64,000 bases of DNA from Streptomyces nodosus (GTDB taxonomy: Bacteria; Actinomycetota; Actinomycetes; Streptomycetales; Streptomycetaceae): assembly GCF_008704995.1 (NCBI RefSeq), contig NZ_CP023747.1:3560501-3624500 (forward strand). Direction: 5' to 3'. The position numbers and the translations under genes were made by a program. Of the stretch, positions 51,644 to 60,300 are shown one piece after another. Numbering within the stretch: position 1 is the first letter of the stretch; the number at the start of each line of letters is the position of its first letter. The notes beneath the pieces were generated by a model, which was given only the letters and a program-made list of their open reading frames with translations, was not told the origin of the DNA and made no database searches.

Positions 51644-52780
51644 GTGAAGCTTCAGCGCATGAACCGGCGGGCCCTCACCCTCGGTGCTCTCGCCGTCTCC
51701 GGCGCCCTGGCCCTCACGGCGTGCGGCTCCGACGACACGAGCAAGGGCAGCGGCGACAAGAGCGCCTCCTCCTCCGCGTCCGCGAACGCCAGTTCGATCA
51801 AGTGTGACGACGCCAAGGGCCAGCTGCTCGCCGACGGCTCCTCCGCGCAGAAGAACGCCATCGACGCCTGGGTGGCGCAGTTCTCCCAGGCCTGCCCCGG
51901 CGTGCAGATCAACTACAAGGGCGGCGGCTCCGGCGCCGGCGTGACCGCGTTCACCCAGGGTCAGGTCGCCTTCGCCGGTTCGGACTCCGCGCTGAAGCCC
52001 GAAGAGGTCGACGCCTCCAAGAAGGTCTGCACCGACGGCCAGGGCATCGACCTGCCGATGGTCGGCGGCCCGATCGCCGTCGGTTACAACCTGCCGGGCG
52101 TGGACCACCTGGTGCTGGACGCCGAGACGCTGGCCAAGATCTTCAACAGCGACATCAAGGTCTGGAACGACAAGGCGATCCAGAAGCTGAACCCGGACGC
52201 CAAGCTTCCGTCCACCAAGATCCAGGCGTTCCACCGCTCGGACGAGTCCGGCACCACGGACAACTTCACCAAGTACCTCAAGGCCCAGGCCCCGTCCGTC
52301 TGGGGCAAGTACGCCGGCGGCAAGGCGTGGGAGGCCAAGGGCGGTCAGTCCGCTCCGCAGTCCTCGGGTGTGGCCTCTCAGGTCAAGCAGACCGAGGGCG
52401 CCATCGGCTACTTCGAGCTGTCGTACGCCAAGGACATGACCTCGGTCGCCATCGACACCGGCGCCTCCGCCCCGGTCGAGGCCAGCGTCGAGAACGCCAC
52501 CAAGGCCATCGCGGACGCCAAGGTCGTCGGCACCGGCAAGGACCTCTCGCTCGAGCTGAACTACGCCACCAAGGCCGACGGTGCCTACCCGATGGTCCTG
52601 GTCACCTACGAGATCGCCTGCGACAAGGGCAACAAGGCGGACACCCTGCCCGCCACCAAGGCGTTCCTGCGCTACATCGCGAGCACCGAGGGCCAGGGCG
52701 TCCTGGCCGACAACGACTACGCCCCGATCCCCGACAGCATCATCTCCAAGGTCCGCACCACCATCGAGGGCCTGAGCTGA
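51644..52780 (+). CDS. pstS: phosphate-binding lipoprotein PstS
   Basis: A 378-residue extracellular phosphate-binding lipoprotein of the high-affinity Pst ABC transporter. The lipobox LALTACGSDD places the lipidated Cys near residue 27. The binding domain has LLADGSSAQKNAIDAWVAQF, NYKGGGSGAGVTAFTQGQVA and FAGSDSALKPEEVDA, then AFHRSDESGTTDNFTKYL. GTG 51644 (KLQRMNRRALTLGALAVSGA) matches the usual N-terminus. A strong hairpin follows the gene, which should keep pstS more abundant than pstCAB. Confidence 0.97.
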   Translation: MKLQRMNRRALTLGALAVSGALALTACGSDDTSKGSGDKSASSSASANASSIKCDDAKGQLLADGSSAQKNAIDAWVAQFSQACPGVQINYKGGGSGAGVTAFTQGQVAFAGSDSALKPEEVDASKKVCTDGQGIDLPMVGGPIAVGYNLPGVDHLVLDAETLAKIFNSDIKVWNDKAIQKLNPDAKLPSTKIQAFHRSDESGTTDNFTKYLKAQAPSVWGKYAGGKAWEAKGGQSAPQSSGVASQVKQTEGAIGYFELSYAKDMTSVAIDTGASAPVEASVENATKAIADAKVVGTGKDLSLELNYATKADGAYPMVLVTYEIACDKGNKADTLPATKAFLRYIASTEGQGVLADNDYAPIPDSIISKVRTTIEGLS

Positions 52781-52787
52781 CATGAAG

Positions 52788-52820
52788 TGCGGTCCGGCCC
52801 CCACACGGGGCCGGACCGCA
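52788..52820 (+). terminator. strong hairpin between pstS and pstC
   Basis: TGCGGTCCGGCCCC, five-base loop, GGGGCCGGACCGCA: a perfect 14-bp stem, eight bases past the pstS stop. It likely attenuates transcription into pstC or protects the pstS mRNA 3' end. Confidence 0.8.
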
Positions 52821-52884
52821 CCCGTCCGGTGCACCGCCGCCTGGAGCCGCACACCGCGTGTGGCTCCGCAGACCGGAGATCCCG

Positions 52885-53892
52885 ATGGACATAACGACAG
52901 AGAACACAGAAGCGCCTCCCCCCACCCCCCGGCCCTCCGCCGCCGGGCAGAACCACGCGCGCCGCAGCACCAGCCGTCTCGGAGACCGGATCTTCCTCGG
53001 TCTCTCCCGCGGCTCGGGCATCCTGCTGCTGGTACTCATGGCCGCGATCGCGGCCTTCCTCGCGTACCGTGCGTCCCTGGCCATCAGCAAGGACCACGGC
53101 AACTTCCTGACCACCCTCGAGTGGAACACCGGCACGCAGCCGCCCGTGTTCGGCATCGCCGTGCTGGCCTTCGGCACGGTGGTCTCCTCGGTGGTCGCCA
53201 TGGTCATCGCGGTCCCGATCGCGGTCGCCATCGCGCTCTTCCTCACGCACTACGCCCCGCGCAAGGTGTCCGGTCCCATCGCCTATGTGATCGACCTGCT
53301 CGCCGCCGTGCCGTCCATCGTCTACGGCCTGTGGGGCGCCCTGGTCCTCGTACCGCAGCTGAACGGACTCTTCGGCTGGCTCAACGACTACTTCGGCTGG
53401 ACCGGCGTCCTCTCCTGGGAAGGCGGCCCCCCGCGCTCGATGCTCACCGTCGGCATCCTGCTCGCGATCATGATCCTGCCGATCATCACCAATGTGAGCC
53501 GCGAGGTCTTCCGCCAGGTCCCGCGGATGCACGAGGAGGCCGCCCTGGCCCTCGGCGCCACCCGCTGGGAGGTCATCCGCATGGCCGTGCTGCCCTTCGG
53601 CCGCTCCGGCGTGATCTCCGCCTCCATGCTGGGCCTCGGCCGTGCGCTCGGCGAGACGATGGCCGTCGCCACCGTGCTCTCCCCGGACTTCCTCATCCAC
53701 GGCAGCCTGCTCAACGCGGGCGGCGGCACCTTCGCCCAGAACATCGCCAGCAAGTTCAGCGAGGCGTCGGAGTTCGGCCGTGACGCGCTGATCGCCTCCG
53801 GTCTGGTCCTGTTCGTCATCACCCTGCTGGTCAACGGCGCGGCCCGCATGATCATCGCCCGCCGCAAGGAGTACTCGGGGGCCAACGCATGA
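52885..53892 (+). CDS. pstC: phosphate ABC transporter permease PstC
   Basis: A 335-residue membrane subunit with six helices. The EAA-like coupling loop is MHEEAALALGATRWEVIRMA and the membrane-facing motif LGRALGETMAVATVLS is present, as in PstC. ATG 52885 has GGAG eight bases upstream. The N-terminal 35 residues are Pro/Ser-rich. It overlaps pstA by four bases. Confidence 0.95.
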   Translation: MDITTENTEAPPPTPRPSAAGQNHARRSTSRLGDRIFLGLSRGSGILLLVLMAAIAAFLAYRASLAISKDHGNFLTTLEWNTGTQPPVFGIAVLAFGTVVSSVVAMVIAVPIAVAIALFLTHYAPRKVSGPIAYVIDLLAAVPSIVYGLWGALVLVPQLNGLFGWLNDYFGWTGVLSWEGGPPRSMLTVGILLAIMILPIITNVSREVFRQVPRMHEEAALALGATRWEVIRMAVLPFGRSGVISASMLGLGRALGETMAVATVLSPDFLIHGSLLNAGGGTFAQNIASKFSEASEFGRDALIASGLVLFVITLLVNGAARMIIARRKEYSGANA

Positions 53893-54935
53893 GCACCGCA
53901 GCCGTCGCCGACAAGCGCCCCAGCACCCTGCGCGGCGCCAGCCTTCCCTCCTGGTCCCCCTGGGCCATCGCCGCCGGTTCGATCGCCGTCGCGATCGGCA
54001 TCGGCACCGCCGCCGGACTGCACAGCCACGTCCAGTGGGGTGTGATCGCGGCGATCGTCTTCGTTCTCGCCACCTATGGCATCGCCGCACGCGTCGAGGG
54101 CCGCCGCCAGGCCAAGGACCGCATCGCGACCGCCCTGGTGTGGGTGGCCTTCCTGCTCGCGTTGATCCCGCTGGTCTCCCTGGTCTGGGTGACCGTGAAG
54201 CGCGGTGTGAAGGTCCTCGACATCTACTTCCTGACCCACTCGATGGGCGTGGTCGCCGACTCCCAGCCGGGCGGCGGCATCTATCACGCCATCCTCGGCA
54301 GCCTGGAGCAGGTCGGCCTCGCCACCCTGATCGGCGCGCCGATCGGTGTGCTCACCGCGGTCTACCTGGTGGAGTACGGACGCGGCAGGCTCGCCAAGGC
54401 GGTCACCTTCTTCGTCGACGTGATGACCGGCATCCCGTCGATCGTCGCCGGTCTGTTCATCCTCAGCCTGATGCTGATCTTCGAGATGCAGCCCTTCGGC
54501 TTCGCCGGTTCGCTCGCCCTGGCCATCCTGATGATGCCGGTCGTGGTCCGCTCCACGGAGGAGATGCTCAAGCTCGTCCCCAACGAGCTGCGCGAGGCGT
54601 CCCTGGCGCTCGGCGTGCCCAAGTGGCGCACCATCCTGAAGGTGGTCCTGCCGACCTCCCTCGGCGGCATCACCACCGGCGTCATGCTGGCGATCGCCCG
54701 TATCGCGGGCGAGACCGCGCCGGTGCTGCTGCTGGTGTTCGGCAACCGCTTCATCAACGCCAACCCCTTCGAGGGTGCGCAGGCGTCGCTGCCGCTGTAC
54801 ATCTACCAGCAGTACGGCGCGGGCGGTGACGCCGCGTACGACCGTGCCTGGGCGGCATCGCTGACGCTGATCGCCTTCGTGATGATCCTCAACCTGGTGG
54901 CCCGCGGCATCGCCCGCTGGAAGGCCCCGCGCTAA
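53889..54935 (+). CDS. pstA: phosphate ABC transporter permease PstA
   Basis: A 348-residue membrane subunit, with helices such as IAAGSIAVAIGIGTAAGLHS. The coupling loop is PNELREASLALGVPKWRTIL and the end of the membrane domain MLAIARIAGETAPVLLLVFG, as in PstA. It starts in the last codon of pstC (ATGA). An extra pair of N-terminal helices is typical for actinobacterial PstA. Confidence 0.95.
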   Translation: MSTAAVADKRPSTLRGASLPSWSPWAIAAGSIAVAIGIGTAAGLHSHVQWGVIAAIVFVLATYGIAARVEGRRQAKDRIATALVWVAFLLALIPLVSLVWVTVKRGVKVLDIYFLTHSMGVVADSQPGGGIYHAILGSLEQVGLATLIGAPIGVLTAVYLVEYGRGRLAKAVTFFVDVMTGIPSIVAGLFILSLMLIFEMQPFGFAGSLALAILMMPVVVRSTEEMLKLVPNELREASLALGVPKWRTILKVVLPTSLGGITTGVMLAIARIAGETAPVLLLVFGNRFINANPFEGAQASLPLYIYQQYGAGGDAAYDRAWAASLTLIAFVMILNLVARGIARWKAPR

Positions 54936-55034
54936 CCCTTGCGGCCCCCGCCGCGTGGCCGGACCGCCCGAGGCGGCGATATCCGGCTCCGGCGGGCGGG
55001 GCCCTCAGCGACTGATACTGGAAGTGAAGTAGTC

Positions 55035-55811
55035 ATGGCCAAGCGAATCGACGTAAGCGGACTCACCGCCTACTACGGCTCCCACAAAGCGATCGAGGAC
55101 ATCTCGATGACGGTCGAGCCGCGATCGGTGACGGCGTTCATCGGCCCCTCCGGCTGCGGCAAGTCCACGTTCCTGCGGACGCTCAACCGTATGCACGAGG
55201 TGACACCGGGCGGACGTGTCGAGGGCAAGGTGCTGCTGGACGACGAGGACCTGTACGGCCCCGGGATCGACCCGGTCTCCGTCCGCCGCGAGGTGGGCAT
55301 GGTCTTCCAGCGCCCCAACCCCTTCCCCACGATGTCGATCTTCGACAACGTGGTGGCGGGTCTGCGCCTGAACGGCAGCTACAAGAAGTCGGAACTCAAC
55401 GACGTCGTCGAGAAGTCGCTCAAGGGCGCCAACCTCTGGAACGAGGTGAAGGACCGCCTGAACAAGCCGGGCTCGGGCCTCTCCGGCGGCCAGCAGCAGC
55501 GCCTGTGCATCGCCCGCGCGATCGCGGTCGAGCCCAAGGTCCTGCTGATGGACGAACCCTGCTCCGCCCTCGACCCGATCTCCACCCTCGCCATCGAGGA
55601 CCTGATCGGCGAGCTGAAGGAACGCTTCACGATCGTCATCGTGACGCACAACATGCAGCAGGCGGCACGTGTCTCGGACCGCACCGCGTTCTTCAACCTG
55701 GCGGCCGTGGGCAAGCCCGGGAAGCTGATCGAGATCGACGACACCGAGCGGATCTTCTCCAACCCCTCGGTCCAGGCGACGGAGGACTACATCTCGGGCC
55801 GCTTCGGCTGA
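55035..55811 (+). CDS. pstB: phosphate ABC transporter ATPase PstB
   Basis: A 258-residue ATPase: Walker [20 protein letters not shown], signature [20 protein letters not shown], Walker [17 protein letters not shown], switch His in [19 protein letters not shown]. The end is [15 protein letters not shown]. It follows pstA by 99 bp; a coupled phoU is not next to it. Two hairpins follow the gene. Confidence 0.96.
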   Translation: MAKRIDVSGLTAYYGSHKAIEDISMTVEPRSVTAFIGPSGCGKSTFLRTLNRMHEVTPGGRVEGKVLLDDEDLYGPGIDPVSVRREVGMVFQRPNPFPTMSIFDNVVAGLRLNGSYKKSELNDVVEKSLKGANLWNEVKDRLNKPGSGLSGGQQQRLCIARAIAVEPKVLLMDEPCSALDPISTLAIEDLIGELKERFTIVIVTHNMQQAARVSDRTAFFNLAAVGKPGKLIEIDDTERIFSNPSVQATEDYISGRFG

Positions 55812-55815
55812 GATC

Positions 55816-55847
55816 CCGGACCGTTCCGGCTCGAGCCGACGGTCCGG
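55816..55847 (+). terminator. terminator after pstB
   Basis: CCGGACCGT ... ACGGTCCGG with an inner CGGCTCGAGCCG dyad, four bases after the stop codon. It forms a nearly continuous hairpin. Confidence 0.7.
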
Positions 55848-55895
55848 CAAGACCCCTCGCGGTGCTGCATGGCGGTGCCACCGCGAGGAGGAAGA

Positions 55896-55926
55896 GGGCC
55901 CGCCCCTGGCTCCCGGGGGCGGGCCC
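55896..55926. terminator. second hairpin between pstB and the convergent gene
   Basis: GGGCCCGCCCC, nine-base loop, GGGGCGGGCCC: perfect 11-bp stem, 30 bp beyond the stop of the leftward gene (55957). Bidirectional. Confidence 0.65.
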
Positions 55927-55956
55927 CGCCGCATGTCCGGAAGGGCTGCGGACCGG

Positions 55957-56157
55957 CTACTCGGCGGTTTCCGTCCGCTCCCACCACCGGTAGACCGTGA
56001 CCTTCTCCTGTTCGACCTCCTCATGGCGCGTGGTGACCTTGTAGTGCTCATAGCCACCACGGTGCGGGATCTTCAGCTCCTGCCCCGGAGGAACGATCGG
56101 CACCACCGTGCCCGCCAGTTCCTCCGGCCCGTCCTCAAGAAGTGCCTTGGTGCTCAT
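55957..56157 (-). CDS. small DUF5988-like protein
   Basis: A 66-residue soluble protein: MSTKALLEDGPEELAGTVV, then IPHRGGYEHYKVTTRHEEVE, ending VTVYRWWERTETAE. The GGYEHY and terminal WERTE-like pattern recalls DUF5988, a small family of unknown function in Streptomyces. The longer upstream frame is repeat DNA. It is the only gene between pstB and the PiT operon. Confidence 0.65.
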   Translation of the reverse strand: MSTKALLEDGPEELAGTVVPIVPPGQELKIPHRGGYEHYKVTTRHEEVEQEKVTVYRWWERTETAE

Positions 56158-56187
56158 AGCTCCAGTCTTGCCCCCGCGTCCCGCCTC

Positions 56188-56235
56188 GCATCTCGAGCCG
56201 GGTGCGGCGCCGGGGCCGGACCCGGCTCGAGATGC
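56188..56235. repeat. 16-bp perfect inverted repeat
   Basis: GCATCTCGAGCCGGGT (56188-56203) and ACCCGGCTCGAGATGC (56220-56235), with a 16-bp GC-rich loop. The right arm runs into the tandem repeat array. A strong hairpin, possibly the terminator of the PiT operon on the minus strand. Confidence 0.75.
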
Positions 56236-56314
56236 CACAGGCAGCCGAAGGGATGCCACGGGCAGCCAAAGGGTGTCACGGGGCATCCGAGGGGGTGTCA
56301 CGGGTCGACGAGGG
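56231..56314. repeat. four tandem copies of a 21-bp repeat
   Basis: Units start at 56231, 56252, 56273 and 56294; the first two are GATGCCACAGGCAGCCGAAG-G and GATGCCACGGGCAGCCAAAG-G (19 of 21 identical), the last two are more diverged (GTGTCACGGGGCATCCGAGG-G, GGTGTCACGGGTCGACGAGG-G). They sit between the pit gene stop (56369) and the leftward small gene. Confidence 0.7.
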
Positions 56315-56368
56315 GGGCCACCCGGAGGAGAAACCTTTCTGCACCCGGGCCGCGCCCGAGGTCGGAGG

Positions 56369-57367
56369 TCAGAGGAACGCCAGGTTGATCAGCCAGAAGC
56401 CGCAGGCCGCCACGAGCGCGGCCGCCGGCATCGTGATGAACCAGCCCAGCACGATGTTCTTGGCGACGCCCCAGCGCACGGCGTTCACCCGCTTCGTGGC
56501 TCCCACACCCATGATCGCCGAGGTGATCACATGCGTCGTCGAGATCGGGGCCTTGAAGAGGAACGCCGTGGCGAACATGATCGACGCGCCGGTCGTCTCC
56601 GCCGCGAACCCCTGCGGCGGGTCCAGTTCGATGATCTTGCGGCCCAGCGTGCGCATGATGCGCCAGCCGCCGGCGTACGTCCCCAGTGAGAGCATCGCCG
56701 CGGAGACCAGCTTCACCCACACCGGGATCGGGTCCCCGTAGTCCTCGACGTCCGCGATGACCAGGGCCATCACCACGACGCCCATCGTCTTCTGCGCGTC
56801 CTGAAGACCGTGGCCGAGCGCCATGCCGGCCGCCGATACGGTCTGCGCTATGCGGAAACCGCGCTTGGCCTTGTGCGGATTGGTCCGGCGGAAGATCCAC
56901 ATGATCGCGGTCATCACCAGATAGCCGACGACGAGGCCGACCACCGGCGACAGGAACATCGGGGTGACGATCTTGTCCAGGACCCCGGACCAGTACACCG
57001 TCGTACCGCCCGCCATCGCGGCGCCCACCATCCCGCCGAACAGCGCGTGCGAGGACGAGGAGGGCAGGCCGAAGTACCACGTGATCAGGTTCCAGACGAT
57101 GGCTCCGAGCAGCGCCGAGAAGAGGATCCCCATCCCTTTGCCGCCCTCGGGCGTCTGGATCAGTCCCTCGCTGACCGTCTTCGCCACCCCGCTGCCCAGG
57201 AACGCACCGGCGAGGTTCATCACCGCCGCCATCGCCAGCGCCGCCCGCGGCGTCAGCGCACGGGTGGAGACCGAGGTGGCGATGGCATTGGCCGAGTCGT
57301 GGAAGCCGTTCGTATACGCGAAGAAGAGCGCGACCAGGACGGTCAGGATCAGAGCAAGGGTGTCCAT
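56369..57367 (-). CDS. pit: low-affinity inorganic phosphate transporter (PiT family)
   Basis: A 332-residue integral membrane protein. The first PiT repeat has the signature FAYTNGFHDSANAIATSVST, and the second repeat has KAPISTTHVITSAIMGVGAT. SALLGAIVWNLITWYFGLPS and SSSSHALFGGMVGAAMAGGT are also conserved. It exchanges metal-phosphate with protons or cations. It is co-transcribed with the DUF47 gene, seven bp upstream, as usual. No convincing PHO box was seen. Confidence 0.95.
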   Translation of the reverse strand: MDTLALILTVLVALFFAYTNGFHDSANAIATSVSTRALTPRAALAMAAVMNLAGAFLGSGVAKTVSEGLIQTPEGGKGMGILFSALLGAIVWNLITWYFGLPSSSSHALFGGMVGAAMAGGTTVYWSGVLDKIVTPMFLSPVVGLVVGYLVMTAIMWIFRRTNPHKAKRGFRIAQTVSAAGMALGHGLQDAQKTMGVVVMALVIADVEDYGDPIPVWVKLVSAAMLSLGTYAGGWRIMRTLGRKIIELDPPQGFAAETTGASIMFATAFLFKAPISTTHVITSAIMGVGATKRVNAVRWGVAKNIVLGWFITMPAAALVAACGFWLINLAFL

Positions 57368-57374
57368 CGACCGC

Positions 57375-57995
57375 TCAGGACTCCTTGACCGCGATGGTCT
57401 CCACGGTGTTGGCCACGTGCTCGAAGGCGTCCGCGGCCTCCTCCAGCACATCCACGATCTGCTTGAGCTTCAGCACCTCGATCGCGTCGTACTTGCCGTT
57501 GAACAGATGGGCGAGCAGCTTGCGGTGGATCTGGTCCGCCTGGTTCTCCAGGCGGTTCACCTCGATCCAGTACTCGGTGAGGTTCTCCATCGTGCGCAGA
57601 TTCGGCATCGCCTCGGCCGTGAGGTCCGCGGCTCGGGCCAGCACCTCGATCTGCTGCTCGACGCCCTTGGGCAGCTTCTCGACGTTGTAGAGGACGACCA
57701 GGTCGACGGCCTCCTCCATGAAGTCCATGATGTCGTCCAGGGAGGACGCGAGGGAGTAGATGTCCTCGCGGTCGAAGGGCGTGATGAACGAGGAGTTCAG
57801 CTGGTGGAAGATGGCGTGCGTGGCGTCGTCACCGGCGTGTTCCGCGGCCCGCATACGCTCTGCGATCTCGGTCCGGCCGGAGGCGTCCGCCCCGAGCAGT
57901 TCCATCAGGAGTTTCGAGCCCGTGACGATGTTGTCCGCGGATGCGGCGAACATGTCGTAGAAGCTCGTCTCCCTGGGGGTCAGACGAAAGCGCAC
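57375..57995 (-). CDS. DUF47 family PhoU-like partner of PiT
   Basis: A 206-residue helical protein: RFRLTPRETSFYDMFAASAD, DASGRTEIAERMRAAEHAGD, FITPFDREDIYSLASSLDDI. The DxxE-type metal-binding helices of PhoU-like proteins are present. It starts at GTG 57995 and precedes the PiT gene; such proteins modulate PiT transport. A -10-like TAGCAT lies on the minus strand at 58033-58038. Confidence 0.93.
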   Translation of the reverse strand: MRFRLTPRETSFYDMFAASADNIVTGSKLLMELLGADASGRTEIAERMRAAEHAGDDATHAIFHQLNSSFITPFDREDIYSLASSLDDIMDFMEEAVDLVVLYNVEKLPKGVEQQIEVLARAADLTAEAMPNLRTMENLTEYWIEVNRLENQADQIHRKLLAHLFNGKYDAIEVLKLKQIVDVLEEAADAFEHVANTVETIAVKES

Positions 57996-58204
57996 GTGGG
58001 GTCCTCAGGATGCTTCGGTTTCGGTCAGGCTGATGCTAGGCGCATCATCCGTTCACGGCTAAGGGGCCGTCCCCCAGTGTCGCCCATCGGGCACCGTGGT
58101 CGGCACGGGGGCGGTATGGAGAGGTCACAGGCGTGGTACGAGCCTGGTGCCGGACCTTGGCCGGGTAAGCGGGCAAGCGCCGCATACCCGGCAAAATTCG
58201 TTAC

Positions 58205-58227
58205 CATATACCCGCCGGGGGTATATG
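58205..58227. promoter_or_regulatory. CsoR operator
   Basis: CATATACCC, five bases (GCCGG), GGGTATATG: a perfect palindrome of the CsoR type (GTATA with C-runs and G-runs), 86 bp upstream of csoR. It should repress csoR until copper binds. Confidence 0.85.
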
Positions 58228-58312
58228 TCCGCTGCGCGGGCACAGGGAAGGCGGGTCCAGAGGCCACCGGTCCCGACCCGCACCCCGGACCACCGTCGAT
58301 CAGGAGGACGCG

Positions 58313-58666
58313 ATGACCACCGAGGCCGGCGCGACGGCGCCCTCCGAGGACACCGGGACCGTGGTGACCGACCACGACCGCGGCATCCACGGCTACCACC
58401 ACCAGAAGGACGAGCACCTCAAGCGGCTGCGCCGTATCGAGGGCCAGATCCGCGGGCTGCAGCGGATGGTCGACGAGGACGTCTACTGCATCGACATACT
58501 CACGCAGGTGTCCGCCTCCACCAAGGCCCTGCAGTCCTTCGCGCTGCAGCTTCTGGAGGAGCATCTGCGCCACTGCGTGGCGGACGCCGCGCTCAAGGGC
58601 GGGTCGGAGATCGACGCGAAGGTGGAAGAGGCCTCCAAGGCGATCGGCCGCCTGCTGCGGACATGA
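58313..58666 (+). CDS. csoR: copper-sensing repressor CsoR
   Basis: A 117-residue helical repressor of copper efflux. KRLRRIEGQIRGLQRMVDED leads to the Cu(I) ligand Cys in VYCIDILTQVSAS, and EEHLRHCVADAALKG supplies the His and second Cys. An N-terminal extension of 30 residues (with HDRGIHGYHHQKD) is His-rich. GGAGG precedes ATG 58313. Its operator lies 86 bp upstream. No copA or copZ is near; remote targets are expected. Confidence 0.95.
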   Translation: MTTEAGATAPSEDTGTVVTDHDRGIHGYHHQKDEHLKRLRRIEGQIRGLQRMVDEDVYCIDILTQVSASTKALQSFALQLLEEHLRHCVADAALKGGSEIDAKVEEASKAIGRLLRT

Positions 58667-58958
58667 GCCGACGATGGCGGGTCCGGGCGTGACGGCCCGA
58701 CCCGCCGCCGGCGCGGCACCCCGGACGTGACGTTCTTAACATTTCGCGAGACCGGGACCTTCCGGACACCCTCCGAAATCTTTCGACCACACTGCGGGAC
58801 TCCGCCCACCCTGCGGAAACCGCTGGACACGGCGTGAACACGGCCGGACGTCGGCGGAGCCTTCCGGAAAACGGCCCGCGGAAACCGGCGGCCCCGACAG
58901 CCGCGCGGGCCGCCGGGTGGTCACCCGCACCGCGGCGCACCCGCCCTCGCCTCGCCGC
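58667..58958. other. 292-bp intergenic region without a supported gene
   Basis: Repeated CCGGA and GCGGAAACCG words, but no gene-like frame, no clear hairpin near the csoR stop and no ribosome site. It is between csoR (+) and a small reverse-strand gene. Confidence 0.4.
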
Positions 58959-59135
58959 TCACCCGCGAGAGGCGTGCCGTTCCTCGGCCACCTTCAGCAC
59001 CTCGTCGATGCTCTCCAGGCTCAGCCGGTCCTCCAGCGCGGACGAGGCCGCGATGATCAGGTCGCCGCACAGCTCGATCTCGGCGAGGGCGACGTGGTCC
59101 TGAACTGCGGTACCGCCGAGCGAAGCCACGTGCAT
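58959..59135 (-). CDS. 58-residue small helical protein
   Basis: ATG 59135 encodes MHVASLGGTAVQDHVALAEI, then ELCGDLIIAASSALEDRLSL and ESIDEVLKVAEERHASRG. Codon use is gene-like with an AGGAAGAGG site. GTG 59129 would be an alternative start with better spacing. The composition suggests a small two-helix protein; I recall similar conserved Streptomyces proteins of unknown function. Confidence 0.65.
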   Translation of the reverse strand: MHVASLGGTAVQDHVALAEIELCGDLIIAASSALEDRLSLESIDEVLKVAEERHASRG

Positions 59136-59334
59136 CACCTCTTCCTGCCGTCACCGGCTTCCTAGGGTAGGGAGCTTGTGACGGGCGGCGCATGGCACGG
59201 ACGGACCATTTCCCGCCCCTCAGCGGCACCAGTTCACGGCCGCGCCCCGACCCGGGCCCCGGGCGTTTCCGGCCGGTAGCGGCATCGATGCTCGGCGGCA
59301 CGGCGCCGGGAAGCGACCCGCTCCCCGGCCCGGG

Positions 59335-60177
59335 TCACTGCGCCGCGATCTCCCCGGTGAAGATGTCCCCGGACGCCGGCAGCCGCACCTCGGCAGGGAC
59401 CCCGAAGCCGTAGAGCAGGGTCGTCGAGGTCACCTCGACCGCGGTCTTCCGGCGGCCGTTGACAAAGCTGAAGCGGTGGCGGACCTTGCGGACCCGGCCC
59501 CGGTCGTCGAGGTAGGCGTCGAACGGCACCTCGGATGTGGCGAACCCCTTCGCGGCCGCCCGCAGCGGCTCCCGGTCGCCGGCGGACGCCCTCCGGGCCG
59601 CGAGCCCGATGTCGGCGACCCCCCGGTAGTGCCGCACCGACGCCCCCTCGACCTCGGCCCGCCCCACATAGGTCGCCGCCCGGACCCCGCGGAGCAGTTC
59701 CACCGCCGTGTACGGGTCGGTGGCGCCGCCGGTGACCAGATTGCCGTCGCTCAGCGTGGTGGTGTCGACCCGCACCCATTTGTCGGCGGGCACCCCCGCA
59801 CCCCGGTTCTTCATGAACAGGGCACCCGGTGCGAGCAGTTCGGTGATGGGGAGATGCTCCTCGGCGCCCGCGGGGTCCTGCGGCAGCGTCACGGTCAGGC
59901 GCCCGAGCCGGTCGCGGTAGTCGTAGACACCCTCGCCCCGGATGGTGACCCGGGTACCGCCGGTGGCCATCTCCATCGACGTACGCGCCCGGGAACTGCC
60001 CTGCCGCACCAGGACCGCGGCGGACCGCTCGAGCACCCCGACGGCCCCCGTACCCGGACGGGCGTCCTCGGCGGCGATCCCGAGGCTCGCACATCCGGTG
60101 AGCAGGGCACCGCAGAGAAGGAGTCCCGCCAACGCCACGACCGCCGCACCGACCCGAACCTGCTGCCGCACCACCAT
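59335..60177 (-). CDS. LppX/LprG-like lipoprotein of unknown function
   Basis: A 280-residue lipoprotein. The signal peptide ends in the lipobox GALLTGCASLG near residue 29. The mature part has TRVTIRGEGVYDYRDRLGRL, DKWVRVDTTTLSDGNLVTGG and YLDDRGRVRKVRHRFSFVNG, a pattern seen in the LolA/LppX-like fold. It would sit on the outer face of the membrane and might bind a lipid. ATG 60177 precedes the signal. Confidence 0.82.
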   Translation of the reverse strand: MVVRQQVRVGAAVVALAGLLLCGALLTGCASLGIAAEDARPGTGAVGVLERSAAVLVRQGSSRARTSMEMATGGTRVTIRGEGVYDYRDRLGRLTVTLPQDPAGAEEHLPITELLAPGALFMKNRGAGVPADKWVRVDTTTLSDGNLVTGGATDPYTAVELLRGVRAATYVGRAEVEGASVRHYRGVADIGLAARRASAGDREPLRAAAKGFATSEVPFDAYLDDRGRVRKVRHRFSFVNGRRKTAVEVTSTTLLYGFGVPAEVRLPASGDIFTGEIAAQ

Positions 60178-60300
60178 CGCCCGCCTACCCCCCGCCGGTC
60201 CGGTCCCGGTGCCCCTCCTGTCGTTCCGCTTAACGACGGGTGGGAGCACCCGTCACGCGCATCGCATGGCGGCCCACCTGCCCTGGGTAACGTTGTCGAA

